Shown here: one piece after another, positions 36,567 to 48,700 of the stretch | Numbering within the stretch: the first letter of the stretch is position 1 | Layout of the letters: each line of letters begins with the position of its first letter | Assembly: GCF_937616625.2 (NCBI RefSeq) | Contig: NC_065574.1 | Span: 9,240,501-9,304,500, forward strand | DNA length: 64,000 nt | Direction of reading: 5' to 3' | Origin: Mercurialis annua | Taxonomy: Eukaryota > Streptophyta > Magnoliopsida > Malpighiales > Euphorbiaceae | Notes under the pieces: model-generated | What the model was told of the DNA's origin: nothing | The model's database searches: none | The model's input: the letters and a program-made list of their open reading frames with translations, nothing else | Made by a program: the position numbers and the translations under genes

Positions 36567-36874
36567 CAGAAGAAACGGGTCCCTTCCAGAGCCAGGTCCA
36601 ACAAGAAGACAATCAAAGCTCTCTAACCGTTTATCAACCTCGGTCGCATCCTTTTCTGATATGTGCTTTTTGTTCCCTTCCCTGAATCAATTTTTATTTC
36701 AACAAAGTGCAACGTTATACCTAGGCACAAGGTTCTGTAATCAAAATAACTATGTAGAACATACATTAAAGACAACCAAAAAAGAAAGTACCTAATTTTA
36801 TAAGACTCCTCTAGAATAGGGTGCACAATTAACTCATGGCTATAGCTTTTGATCACCAGCGCAGCATTATTTTA
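36567..36874 (-). pseudogene. NAD(P)HX dehydratase fragment (two exons)
   Basis: Two minus-strand exons with good splice sites are present. 36792-36856 encodes VIKSYSHELIVHPILEES. 36567-36680 encodes a segment ending in ESFDCLLVGPGSGRDPFLL. Both match the ATP-dependent (S)-NAD(P)H-hydrate dehydratase family, where PELIVHP and GPGLGRDPF are conserved. A TAA at 36872-36874 stops the frame just upstream. The N-terminal AGKIAVIGG region and the C-terminal catalytic GGQGDILSG region are absent. GPGSG replaces the usual GPGLG. It cannot make a working repair enzyme, and may have been captured by the surrounding candidate element. Confidence 0.8.
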
Positions 36875-36880
36875 ACATCT

Positions 36881-37912
36881 TATTTAATCTCTGTAATAGA
36901 AACGTTTCGTAAAGAAATTGACAGAGTTTGAAGAGAGAAATGAGATGGGAGGGATGATGATCCTAATCATCACTTACAGTAGAACGACCCTAAATCGACG
37001 CTTACAATCTCGAAATTAAGCTTCCTTAGAACGTGGTTGCACTTCTTAGTTTCCTCGGATGCAGCGGCACCTTCCCCTTCCTGCTATAGACAATATATAA
37101 AAATGACTTCTCAAGAGGCACAAAATCAATGGACACTAAAGCAATTTATCAACAGTGATCAAATTTTCCCACTAAAATATGACCACATGCTTCTAGTACA
37201 AATCATACCATTTGCAGCAACACAATAAACTATCAAACCTATAAAAAAACTGAATACTATATTGCTAAGAATACTATATTGCTAAGTATGTCACCAGCTG
37301 AATACAATGGATGAAATTAATCAGAAAAATCTCATAACCGAGATAGAAAACTCAAGAAACAAAAAAGAGTCATTACCCAACATTTAAATTATGCTGAAAA
37401 TCAAAGAAATTTCAAAATCTGAACTACAATGACATCAAAAAACTAATTGAAAAATTAAAAAAAAGTGTTTAGGTACCTGTTCCAAGTGTTATCAGTGTAC
37501 AGTTTTGAGAGAACTAAAGGGAGGAGATTGTAAGCGTCAATTGAAGAGAGGAATGAGATGGGCGGGACGATCGGAGTCGGCTAGTGAAGAAAGGGAGAAG
37601 GGAGAGTGAGAATCTCATGAGAGGAGAGAAGAGAGGGAGAGGATACGGGAGCGTATTTTGGAGGTTGATTTTCACCATGAATACATTGAATCGGAGGAGG
37701 TAACGGTTGAAGTTGTGGAGGAATGGAAATAGTTCTTCTTAGTGGTGAAGTTTATTCTTAGAGCAGAGGCATAATTGTGACTGTGATTTGCGTATGTCAC
37801 CACCTGAAAACATAACCGGTCATGTAATCAACAGAGGAAATTAATCAGAAAATAATCCAACGGTTGTGAATGCCAGTGGTACCAAAGCCTAAGTGGTACA
37901 GTAGAACGACCC
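36881..37912. other. right end of the composite element with an internal TIR-like copy
   Basis: The word ACAGTAGAACGACCC, the outermost 15 bases of the right TIR (37898-37912), recurs internally at about 36976-36990. The block GAGATTGTAAGCGTC at 37527-37541 reappears inverted near 36997-37013. A minus-strand exon-like frame (about 36972-37085) reads EETKKCNHVLRKLNFEI and is not recognised. The pieces look like shuffled copies of one leader. Confidence 0.4.
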
Positions 37913-37920
37913 TCTTTTTT

Positions 37921-38749
37921 GGGGCCAATCGATCAAAGATGTTAAAGATAATAGGCTAAATATACAATTTTGATGTTTATGTTTAATATATATTTTAATG
38001 TATTTTTTAAAGTGGTATCCAATGTTCCTAATAAATAGAAAATGAATCCTCCTTTAACATATTTTTTTTGCCGTATGTTTATTGATGTTGACGACATGTG
38101 GCATACACGTGCCAATTTATTCAATTAAAATATGAATGGTCTATTTTAATTTAAAATTTAATGTTGTAAAATAATATAAATAAACGGTTAGTTATAATTA
38201 ATATACGAACTTTATCCTGATTTACAATTACAACATAAACTTTAAAACTTATTAATTACGACATTTACTTTCATTTTTTTGGAGAATTGGTACACCGAAT
38301 TAGAAAAACATTATTGTGAACATTGTAATATACAGAAGAAATTTCCAGAATATAAAGCATGGAGAGTATACAAAGAAGAAAGCCATATTAACATCCAAAC
38401 GACGAAAGAAAACATACCTGAAAAATCTGGAGAAAATAAGTCACGAAGAATCAAACAATCAAACGAAGAACGAAAAGGAAATAGCTACAAGAAATGAGAG
38501 TAAATTCGAAAAGCAAAGTAAGAGGGAAAAGAAGAAATGCGAAGAGATTAAATACAAAACGCTTTTGAATCATTAACCGTTTAAATCATTAAATGCCGAC
38601 ACGTGGCAACACAGAATCTTACTAAAGAAGAAACGTCACCCACAAACATATGAAACGACTCGCCCGGAATGCAAAGCGACTCGCCCGCATAAAAGAACTC
38701 AGCTCCAAAAGAGCTAAAATCCACTAAGGCATAAATGCCAAACTACTTC
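37921..38749. other. AT-rich spacer
   Basis: No supported gene. The Lys/Glu-rich frames at 38279-38576 look like composition artefacts, or the untranslated interior of the gypsy remnant that follows. Confidence 0.35.
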
Positions 38750-39364
38750 AACTCACTTGCGGGGGGGCTAATGATGGATACCGAATCCTACTGTAAGTAT
38801 AATGGAGCCGAGTTGCAGGAGATCCACTCTCAGGCGACACCGGACTCCCCCTGAAGACGGAAAGATATGAAGGAGATACCGAATCTCTAAGATTCGGTAA
38901 TACACTAATAAAGACCGAATCCCACATGATCCGCCAAGAGCGCGTCAGGTCCGGGATTCGGATACACGACTAAATATGGAAACCTTGTCCTATTTGGACA
39001 CAAACACTACATATGGAAGGATAAGCTCTACTTTAGGAAGATAAGACTATTTAGGAAGACGTTCCTAAATAGGACTCTTATCAGATTAAGGTAGATCTCG
39101 ACAAATCAGGAGAATCCTTAAGATACGGCCGAATCCCTACAAAGTAGGATTCACCTACCTAATACAACTCTACTAGGTATATTCGACTACTATAAAAGGA
39201 GCACGAGGTATGCCTAGAATCACAATTACATTCATATACTCAAAACGCTGCTCAAAGCTCTAAACTGACTTTAGCATCGGAGAGTTAATCGGACAACCAC
39301 CGTCCGGTTAGCTTCTACCCTGTTTTGCAGGTTCACTCACCGGTTCAGAAGGCAGACTCCATCA
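38750..39364 (+). mobile_element. 3' end of a Ty3/gypsy element: PPT plus LTR
   Basis: A polypurine tract (TTGCGGGGGGGCTAA) precedes an LTR-like segment 38772-39364 (593 bp). The segment begins TGATGG and ends CCATCA, a 6-bp terminal inverted repeat. It contains a TATA box (CTATAAAAGG) near 39190. Repeated words such as GATTCGG and AGGAAG occur. The rest of the element is missing, so this is a truncated remnant rather than a solo LTR. The PPT sequence suggests a Tat-like gypsy lineage (inference). Confidence 0.7.
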
Positions 39365-39520
39365 CTACCCATTTAATTTACTAATCACTTATGATATGTT
39401 TACTTTACTGTATTATATTTTTTATTTTGTTTTTATGAGCTCAAATCCAGTTTATACATCACATGGGTCATAAAAATATAGAGAGAGGCTCTTACATTCA
39501 AGAAAAATAAATTAACATCT

Positions 39521-40083
39521 TTTTTTTTTATCATAAAAAAAGACCAAAGTCAAGAGAACTAAAAAGATCAATACACTCTAAAAAGAGAAACCCCGATAAA
39601 GTCTTCGATAACAAGTTGAGAAATGTCCGCAAATATATATCTTCATAAACAATCAGCCCTAAAAAATGGGTAAAACCGAAACTAGTCATCCAGTCCTCAC
39701 AGCGATTGCCTTTTCTATAAGGATGCACATATTCCAATCTCTCGTTGAAAGATTACGAATGCCACTAAAAAAATTGGTGTTACCAAATAAATTAATATTT
39801 TTTTATGACTATCGATTGCTGTTTCCACTACTATTTTTGCATCTGAATTGATTACAAAGGGAGTTAGATCTTCTTTCTATACCAATGTACTACCATTTCT
39901 AATGGCCATTGCTTCTTTCAGACTAATCTCTGCTTCCCTGTCATACTACTTGTTGCTTGCTGCAATGACATTTCTTTTCCGGTTCTTTATCTTCACTCCT
40001 ATGCTAAATCTTTTTTTCTTATTATTAAAATCAGCATCCACATTAACAAGAAAAATATCTCTTCTGGGTGGTGTCCTGAACTA
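39521..40083 (-). pseudogene. decayed LINE 3' end (RNase H domain)
   Basis: On the minus strand broken frames encode VNVDADFNNKK, then an IAAS/YDREAEISLKEAMAIRNG segment and NSDAKIVVE. These are the landmarks of plant LINE RNase H (NVDA..., EA.A..., ESDAK). The 3' end has a TATGATAAAAAAAAA tail at the low-coordinate side. Several frameshifts make it an old copy. Domain order matches the fresher fragment at 735-2378. Confidence 0.7.
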
Positions 40084-40469
40084 ACGCATATAAGCAATCA
40101 TATCCAAAAAGGATGGATGATGATTAGACTAATTTTTTCATAAAAATTTTAAACGTGAGGTATATATTATTTTATGAATTTAATTTGTTGTAATGATAAA
40201 GTAAAACAGTATTGATATGGTTTTAATCAAATGGCAATATTTCAATTGAAATGCTAGAAAATTAAATGATATGATGATCGGATAGATCCCACTGAAATCG
40301 TGGATCGGTTCAAATTTATTTAATTTGCAAAATATACAATAATGATAATTTAAAAACATACTGGATATAGGGAAGAAGCTGAGTGAGCGATGAGTCATCA
40401 GAAATTAAGAATGAAAAAAAGAAATTTAATTTTTTTAAAAGGCAAAGAGATAGTAGTAGTACTTTGTTT

Positions 40470-41237
40470 CAATGTTTTAAAACCCGGACCGGTGACAGAA
40501 CCGGCGTTGCTACCGGTTCAAGGTTCAACCGGTTCGACCGGTTTAACCACCGGTCCAACCGTTTTTAAAACTAAATAGATTTTGTTTTAAAGATTTTTAA
40601 ATTCTTCATTTCCTGTACATTTACTTGAAATTTTTTCCATCTTATAAGTTGCATACCTTTTAAAAGTTTAAGAAAAATAAAAGCCTATATACAAAAAGCC
40701 TACATACAAAAGGCCCAAACTTATAACCTTTTAAACTAGGGTTTTCCATGAACACTTAACTTTCAGTTGCTCTTCATCTTTTTTCTCATGCTGTTTACCG
40801 TTTTTTTTCTTCAAATTTGATAAGAACAGTCAAATAAAAAATTAAGTCGCCAATAGATCGAATTAATGTCCATTAGAATCATGATATATCAACAGTAAGT
40901 TTTGTTTTTGTGTGTCAAAAGATAGTGTTTCTATATATTTTCTTCTTCTATCCTTATATTTTATTTTCAAAATCATCAATTTAATGAAGATATCAAAATG
41001 GATTTCGATTTTTTAAAGTCTAGAGATTGAGAACCTCAATTTTTTAGTAAATTTTTCAAGAACCGTTCATTTGAGGTTGAACCGGTTTTAACGGTTCTCC
41101 GGTTATTGGCGGTTTTTTTCGGTTCAAAACGGTTGAACCGGAAATCCGGATTTTAGAATACAATCGGACCGGACAGGCCTCCGGTTCTCGGTTGAACCGG
41201 TTGAACCGGCCGGTCCGGTCCGGGTTTTAAATCACTG
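40470..41237. mobile_element. non-autonomous hAT element with 8-bp TSD
   Basis: A perfect octamer CTTTGTTT flanks it (40462-40469 and 41238-41245). TIRs are CAATGTTTTAAAACCCGGAC on the left and, read inward, CAGTGATTTAAAACCCGGAC on the right. Both subterminal regions are packed with AACCGGTT-type words. The 768-bp interior has no transposase. It is kin to 18869-19181. Confidence 0.9.
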
Positions 41238-41554
41238 CTTTGTTTTTCAAATGGTTAACGGGAATTTATTACAAAATTGAATTTTGACACGTGATTTTGC
41301 AGCTTTTATTACCATTAAGATACATAACTTGGACTCAACAGTTACACACTAACTTTTCATTAACTTTTAACAAGTAGTACCATTACAAATCTAAGTATAA
41401 ATTAGAATACTCTTCCAAGATCAATCCCGTAAGGTGCATCATTTTTTTTAACAGATATAAATTCGTATTGAAAAAGAAGATGAAAATATGAATATGAAAC
41501 CATATAACAAACAAATATATGGTTTTTTAAATATTTTAATCTAATAAAAAAATA

Positions 41555-41825
41555 GTCTCTCCGTCTCAATAGAGTTGTCCACTTTACATTTATCACATAG
41601 TTTAAGAAAAGCAATTATTGTTTATGGGTTTTGTAATTTTTTTTTTACTTTTCTTGACATACCCTATTTAATATAGGGTCCACTTACAATTTACTCATCA
41701 ATGGATTTTAAATAGGGGTAATATAGGAAAATTGAGCTTAAAAGTTTGTTACTTTTTGAAAGTGGACGAGAGTTTTGGGACAAAAAAATTTCTCAAAGTT
41801 GACAACTTTATTGGGACGGAGGAAG
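41555..41825. mobile_element. Stowaway-like (Tc1/mariner) MITE
   Basis: TA dinucleotides flank it (41553-41554 and 41826-41827). The TIRs are GTCTCTCCGTCTCAATA on the left and, read inward, CTTCCTCCGTCCCAATA on the right. These match the Stowaway CTCCCTCCGTCCC signature. The 271-bp length is typical. Confidence 0.9.
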
Positions 41826-42487
41826 TATAAAATAATAAAAAATACAAACAAAATATAATAATTGAAAAAAAGTTAAGAACCAAATCCCGCTAAGGTAACG
41901 CAACGAAGAACAAAATCCCGTTGGAGCGGCGTCTTAACTTGATTCTCGATCGACTATAGTGCTATTAAGCCGCTTGATCTTTTAAAGTTTCAAATTTTAT
42001 AGACACATTCTTCATGTATTTGAAGTTAGAAAATCATCGACAACTATCAAAACAAATATTAACAAAACAAACAATTAAAATAAAATATTGAAGAAAATCT
42101 TCAATATTTAAAAGTTCATGGATCATCATCTAGAGGCTAATAATCATCGACGGTCCTTGACCTTTACCCTTAGCTTCCGTAAACCCCCTATACTTTCAAA
42201 AGCTTCCCTAAACCCCCCAACCTTTGTGGCGGCGCCATTCACGGTCCTTATGGACGAAAACACCCTTACAAAAAAAAAAAAATTGGCGGCTGGCGGCGCC
42301 ACGTCATCTGACATGTCATAATTTAAAAAAAAAAAATGAAAGCCCCAAAATACCCCTAAAATAAGCTAATCAAACCAAAACTCAATCATATTCGATCCAA
42401 CCAAACCAAAAAAAAAAACGAACCAAACTAACCAAACCACCATCCACCCGCCACCGGTACAGTCGCCGGTCATCATCTCCGGCGACC

Positions 42488-42708
42488 ATCTGTTCTAAGA
42501 ACAGATCTGAAAACCCAGATTTGTTCTTAGAACAGATCAACAGATCTGTTCTTAGAACAGATCTGTCTTCTCAGGCGAACTGAGAAGACGCTTTCGTCTT
42601 CTCAGTTCGTCTGAGAAGACTGCGTTCGTCTTCTCAGACGAACTGAGAAGACGAACAGATCTGTTCTTAGAACAGATCTGATTTCCAGATCTGTTCTAAG
42701 AACAGATC
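42488..42708. repeat. block of consecutive perfect hairpins inside the MULE
   Basis: At least six perfect inverted repeats follow one another: 42488-42506 (9-bp arms), 42541-42565 (12), 42565-42589 (9), 42596-42620 (10), 42625-42655 (13) and 42656-42680 (12). A seventh, 42688-42708, has 10-bp arms. Two motif families are used: arms of GATCTGTTCT and arms of GTCTTCTCAG. Confidence 0.92.
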
Positions 42709-42755
42709 AGAACAGATTGTGGCGACCGGAGGTGGCGACCGGAAGTGGCGGCCGA

Positions 42756-45754
42756 TGTCACGACCCAAATTCATGGATCACGACCGGCGCTAGGGAATGG
42801 GAGTGGTTGCTCCGAAACCCGTAGTAAGCCTAAAATCCTTTATAAATTTTTCGCGTTTTAAAACATAATAAGGTTTGCAACCTCGTTGCATAAATACTTT
42901 AACACCTTTATTAAAAACGCGATCGTAATTCAAGACCATACATCACGTATGATCTGTTTTCAGAAAATACCGTTAAAACCTTTTCTCGTTTAACGAAAAC
43001 ACATTTCTGAAAACTGGGTTCTTAAAACCCGATTGTATTTCAAGAAACCAGAACGCAAACATCAATCTCATATGACGTACATGCTCTGTTTCCAATACAA
43101 TCCTAAAATGCTAAAAATATGAAACCAGTGTATCTCTCAAACAACTGGTTAAAGCATTTAAGAAAACACGCAGCTTTTCAATCATATATATATATACAGT
43201 AGTTCAAATCAGAGTTTATCAAGATAGTTTGAACTGCTGTAAATAGAAAGACAGACTTCCCAGTACCCAACTACTTGCAGCTCTAGAGGTATGACTGACA
43301 TTGACTTCCAGAATTATTATGGAAGTCCGACCTCGTACTTGATTACCTGAAAAGTGAACATTGGGGAGGGTCAGAAATATAAATATTTCTGAGTGAGTCT
43401 ACAATTTTACAGTTGAATATTCAAATCGCAAATACATAAACATTTGTATATGTAAAATATTACCAATTAGTCGATCCAGATGAAACCCTACAAGACAGAC
43501 TATTGTATGGGTCTCAACCTACACAATATAGGCCTTAGACCGTGAACTGAATCACTGCCGTCTAAGCCGGGTGTCTGGACCGTAACCGTGAAACTGCCAT
43601 CACAGTACTGCCTGTGACCGTAACCGTTACTGCCGTCTCAGACTGTTAAGTCAGGGTCGCTAGCACTTCCAACGCCCAATGACATTAACTGACCTCTATG
43701 TCAGACACAGGCTCGTATCGAGAAACACTACTGGTGATCACACAGTCCTATTGACAACCAATAGGAAGCTTGTTCCAATGGATCTTTCATGGTTAAGTTA
43801 TACTAGTGCGATTTGTTATTTAAAAACAGTTTAAATATAAATATTCAAAAGTAAAAACCACAAAGTAAAACTCACAGTACTGTCGTCCCCATTTTTTTTA
43901 AAACGTAAGCTCCAAGCAAGCTTGTCAGTCAAACACGTTGGTGTTTGGCTCACTAGATCGACCACTCGTCGGATCTAATTAAAATTCAAATGTCAAAACA
44001 CATTAGACATTGAATTTTAACTCTAGCCCTATCGTATAAACGATAGACTCAATAAACAAACTCTGACACTCTAAATATCGCATATAAACTAATCTCAATA
44101 TTGAACTTCTCGTTCAATATATAATACCACTCTTGGTATGGACTTATAGTCCTTTTAATATTAATCACTTTGATTAATGTAAAGCCTAGTTAAAACGTCG
44201 TATCGTTTTAACGTATAGACTTATATCATTTTAAAATGTTCACCTTTAAACATTTATTGACTGACGGTAAACACACCGTCCTACTAGGCGAAGTCCCCTC
44301 AGATTCGCCGCCTGAAAAGACCCCTTCGGAGTTGGACTACGCGTCCGTGTAGGGCCTGTACACGTTCGTGCACTGCCTGTGCACGTTCGTGCACAACCCT
44401 TGGCCAATGCACGTTCGTGCACATGGTACACGTTCGTGCACTTGGTACACGTTCGTGCACTTTTGTGTACGTTCGTGTACACCGTCAGGCCACCCTCGGA
44501 ACTTCGTTCCCGGGCCGATTCCCGACGTGCTTCCTACGTTTATAATATTTTAATTTATTTTCTATTTAATCGATTACTAATTATCGATTATTACCTCGTA
44601 CTACCGGACTACCGAAGAAATCGAAGTCGGAATCGCGAAATCGGATCGCGCCGCGCCGGCACCGTCTCACCTCTGCTTGCTAAGCCTAGCAAGCAGGTCC
44701 CTCCTTCCCTGCGCAAGGAAGTGAGGCTGCCCCTCTTCTCTATTTATAGAGAAATGATTTGGCTAAAGTACCATTAGGTACTAGCTCAATCATGCACTTT
44801 AACTCTGATTTTAATTAGTCGTCCGTAGCCCAAACGGAGACTAATTCTAAATTCCGTCAAACTTTACCCAAAAATCCAATAAAATATAAAACGAATAAAA
44901 ATATAATTTTTATTCGCATCCAACTTATATTTTATTTTAAATAAATCTCCAAAGATTTATTAGGTCTAAATCAGTCCCACTTAAATAAAATTACTACGTC
45001 CAAATTTAATGAAAATTGAACCGTAGCTTCTTCGAATTATTTCGCGAATAATGACACCAAAATTATTCGCTCGGGACTTATATATGATTTTATATTTAAT
45101 TTAGACCAACTAATAACATTTAATTAGTTTATAACTGAAACTAATTAAAGTTAAAAGTTCAGGGATCAATATGGATATTTTTCCAACTTGGCGCCCACTT
45201 CTCCACCGCCTCATTCTTTTTATTTTCTTTTTATTTTATTTTTTTTAATATATATATTTATATATATATCTTAATTTATATTCGTCCATAACTCGTCAAG
45301 CTTTCCGAGTTTCGACATTCTAATTTCGGGGTTTTGTCCGAAATCTTAAACTCTCCATTTAGAGTGGTACATTGATATTTTAATTATCAATATATCAATT
45401 TATACGACACTAAAGAGTATTTTCAAATTTATTACTCCCGTTCACACTCGTTTATTAAAATTTAAATTCCCGATTTAAATTTTAAACTCCTATTATTACG
45501 ATACTCTTTTACGGATTCGTATAAATTAAATTTACGTTTAAATTTAATTTACGTATTCCGAATCTATTAAATCACTTCCCGTGATTTAATAATCTTAAAT
45601 AGTCAAACCTACTATTATCTTTTGACTATTAAATTTAGTCTTTCCGAATATTTTTCTTAATATTCGAACCCACAAAATATTATTTTTAATATTTTGATTA
45701 CTCCAATTTGACCTCGTGGCATATTCTAATTACTTAAAATTACGGGGTATTACA
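42756..45754 (-). repeat. LTR, left copy (3' LTR of the Tekay-type element)
   Basis: This is a 2999-bp direct repeat of 50436-53437. It holds the CACGTTCGTG array (44359-44482), a minus-strand TATA box inside CTCTATTTATAGAG (44738-44751) and many short stem-loops. Confidence 0.95.
44359..44482. repeat. six-copy CACGTTCGTG quasi-palindrome array (left LTR)
   Basis: Six 16-bp units of the form GTRCACGTTCGTGCAC lie within 124 bp with short variable spacers; the last is GTGTACGTTCGTGTAC. Each can fold into a 7-bp stem with a TT loop. The array creates artefactual Cys/Thr/His-rich reading frames. Confidence 0.92.
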
Positions 45755-45767
45755 TTCTCCCCTCCTT
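45755..45767 (-). other. polypurine tract of the Tekay-type element
   Basis: The minus strand reads AAGGAGGGGAGAA, abutting the LTR. The preceding TTCGAGGACGAATTT is the usual 3' context of Tekay/Del elements. Confidence 0.88.
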
Positions 45768-48700
45768 ATAAAAATTCGTCCTCGAATTTAAAATCTTAGC
45801 CACATAATTTTATTAACCCTTAAAATCTTTCATACCTCAATTCTTATGTTTTATGTAGCATAAGTTTATTTTTACTCGAGGTAGATTCTAAAATCCATCC
45901 TTACACTATTCGTGTACGATACACGAAATACTTATCACGACGCTAGCTCGTCGGTTGCATTTTTATGCAATTTCCTTATATGTCACGATTCATCGTGACT
46001 TGGAGTTAACACTTCACATTTCGTTATAACCTAGGTTATATTCTTTATCGTATTCCTCTTAACCTCTTAATTACTCTTACTCTTTGGATCAGTGTCTTTC
46101 ACTGAATGTTCTTCGTCTGTCAACGAAGCGTAAATCCATACACTGTTCAATCGTATATACTTACACGATCTCTATCTCTTTCCACTTCTCTTTGCCTCAC
46201 TTTTCTTAACACAAATAAGATATATTTCTTTGATTGCCTAATGCTTCTTATAGCATTAGTTAGTATTTAAACGATTCTCTTAATCGTATATACTATTTCA
46301 ATTCCACAATTAGCATACACTTAGGGTTGTGTATAATCTTACTACTGGGTTTACCCCTTTAAGTCGTTTGTTACTTATGGGAAACAAACGATACTATCTT
46401 CTAATCATTGACCTAAAACTTCTTAGAAGTTTTAGTCGCCTGTAGACTTCTCCTTTATTGTCTAGACTCTCGTCAACTTGCTGTTATATGCAAAGTTTTG
46501 AGAGTATGAAATATATGATCTTCATCATACTGTTCATAACCATTTAAGTCCAAACTTTCCTAGTACTTAGGTATTTTGACTAATATCCTTTGACATCTTC
46601 TCATTTCCATTCTAGTTCTGGCAATATTGCCAAAATCAGTATAGTCACTGTCATTCCAGCTTGACTTACTCATCTCCTAGACATTTTTCTACCATCCTTT
46701 TCACCTCTTTCTTTATATCGTTCCCTCGATACATTCCTTTGACATCATAGTACCCTTTTCGTGGTACTGTGACAAAATAATTTACGTGATACTCAGACTA
46801 TATATGTCTGGTTCACACAATCAATCGTCCTGTTTCAGTATGTCATCAACAATACTGAAATCTCAAACTTTTCTTTGCGTATCAATACTCATTACATACT
46901 CTAATTGAGTATTTCTAGTTTAAACTCCCTCTAAATTAATCACTTCATATTGGTCTCATTCTGGTTGAGCCAATAAAAATCCAAGGTTTGAGACCTTACG
47001 TCTAATACTTGACTATCAAAATTTGAATGTCTTACTTAATGGTCGCTAGCACAGTATTGTAGTATGCATATAATTTCTGCAAACCTCCACACTTCCACTG
47101 CGCTACTCTGATATACAACTCACTAACTTTCTCTTTACAGCTAGGTTGTAGGATCTCTATATGATATTCTTCTAATATCATAATCTTTTGGTTTTTACTT
47201 ACCAAGCATCTTTTCCTGTCTAAAAAATCAACATCCATTAACTTTTAGTTCGTAGGTAACGTACACATATCCTACAAATAGTGTGTCTCAACTTCTATCA
47301 CAATATCTCTTATCTCGTAATTAGTTCGCACTTCATATCACACTATTAGTGTCTTTCGACTGTTAGTGCGACAATAACTATTGTCAATTCCTAATCATCA
47401 TTGACAATTTACCTCGTGCTTTCTCAGTCATCGAGGAACATTTTTTATAACTCAATTATGTTATATATCATAACATATCTTTACTTGATTCTTTAATACT
47501 CAGTGTACAATAACTGTTACAAGTCTTGTACACTAGTCAGTCATTCATTTAAATCCTCAAAACATACTTTCTGTTGATTTGCCTAATCAACTTTCACCCC
47601 TTTCATGGGTTAACTCTTATTACTAGTGCATAAATTTATTTATTTTTTTAAGAAAATCTTGCAACCGTCATTCGCAATACTTTGCGAAATTCAAGAAATT
47701 TACTAATTTCTGTAACCACGCTAGTTACCTTCACTTATTAACCACATCGATCTTTCTCAAATCAACTAGATATCATCTAAGATTTCTAGCGTTTCCAAAT
47801 TGTCACTTACATTTGGAAATCTTAACTTAATTCTGACATTTTCTCAAAATTTAAAACACTAGTCGCACACATTGTGCATCTCCTTCCTCCATTAGTCACA
47901 TATATCAATCGTCCATTAACACTTCTTCCAAAAATAATCCAGAAATAGCTTGAGTACATGTTCTTATATATCTCATAAGAACAGTTGAAGTGTTCACTCA
48001 CTTCATATCCATATTAGAACTAGTAGTACTCATACTACGTTTTACAAATCCACTTAACTGATTTAACTTACGCTATCCTCACGATAGGTTATATCTTAAC
48101 TTCTTTTGTGTCCATATTTTGCAAACGTGCGATACGTTTTTCTATTATATTTCTCTGTCCCCCTTCGTGCATACTCGTTTGCACACTTATAGTTGTGTCT
48201 ACTATTGACACCTTCACTGTCAGCTTACCTTATCTCAATCTCAATTGAGTTTACATTAGTGACTTTACTTATATCATAGCTAGGTAAAGTCAAATTTACT
48301 GTTGCACGTATCGATAAAACATTTCCATGTTAATCTTAATATTGATACACACCAATGCAACTTATGTTTTCTCTTCTTATTCTGTAATTACAGCTTATAT
48401 GATTCTTTAACATAAGCTCTTAGACTCAATACTTTTTTTCTATATACTTTGTCTTTTAATATAATAAGCGATTTACCTTTCACTCGTACGCTCATTTCAT
48501 CGTAACTCGTTTCGTACGATGTTACTCTCTATATTACTTCCTTATCTCCTCATATAGATTTACTATCGGCTGTGTCCCTTCACAGGTCTACAGTCTTTTT
48601 CCTTTTATTATCGCGGAGCTCTTATCTTGATATCCGGATATTTCTACTCTTAACAGGTCATTTACCTCAAACTATGGCTTACTCAGAATCTTTCATTCAT

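Larger units (their letters stand above)
20017..37912. mobile_element. candidate large TIR-bounded composite element (Pack-type)
   Basis: The left end at 20017 reads GGGCTAGTTATACGGTACC. The right end at 37912, read inward, is GGGTCGTTCTACTGTACC. Both continue with CACTTA, GCT and TGGTACCA, giving a terminal inverted repeat of about 37 bp with roughly 80% identity. The octamer TCTTTTTT flanks both ends (20009-20016 and 37913-37920); it is low-complexity and so weak evidence. Inside lie the nested hAT and LTR elements, a NAD(P)HX dehydratase fragment and other exon-like pieces. Without the nested insertions it would be about 5.7 kb. A Pack-MULE is the best reading. Chance association of two similar ends is the alternative. 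Confidence 0.45.

Noticed and set aside
36972..37085. Minus-strand exon-like frame EETKKCNHVLRKLNFEI
   Set aside because: It looks protein-like and follows an acceptor-type site, but has no recognisable family and lies among shuffled repeats. Described only as part of the spacer.
38279..38576. Lys/Glu-rich reading frames before the gypsy remnant
   Set aside because: Two overlapping frames with biased composition in AT-rich DNA, no domain, probably untranslated element interior.
42488..42708. AGAACA...TGTTCT words resembling steroid-receptor response elements
   Set aside because: Plants lack nuclear steroid receptors, and the spacing (4 rather than 3) is wrong. The resemblance is a by-product of the hairpin arms.
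44246..44777. Cys/Thr/His-rich reading frames in the Tekay LTR (repeated at 51929-52460)
   Set aside because: They are produced by the CACGTTCGTG repeat array, occur on both strands, and lie in an LTR. No protein-like conservation is visible.
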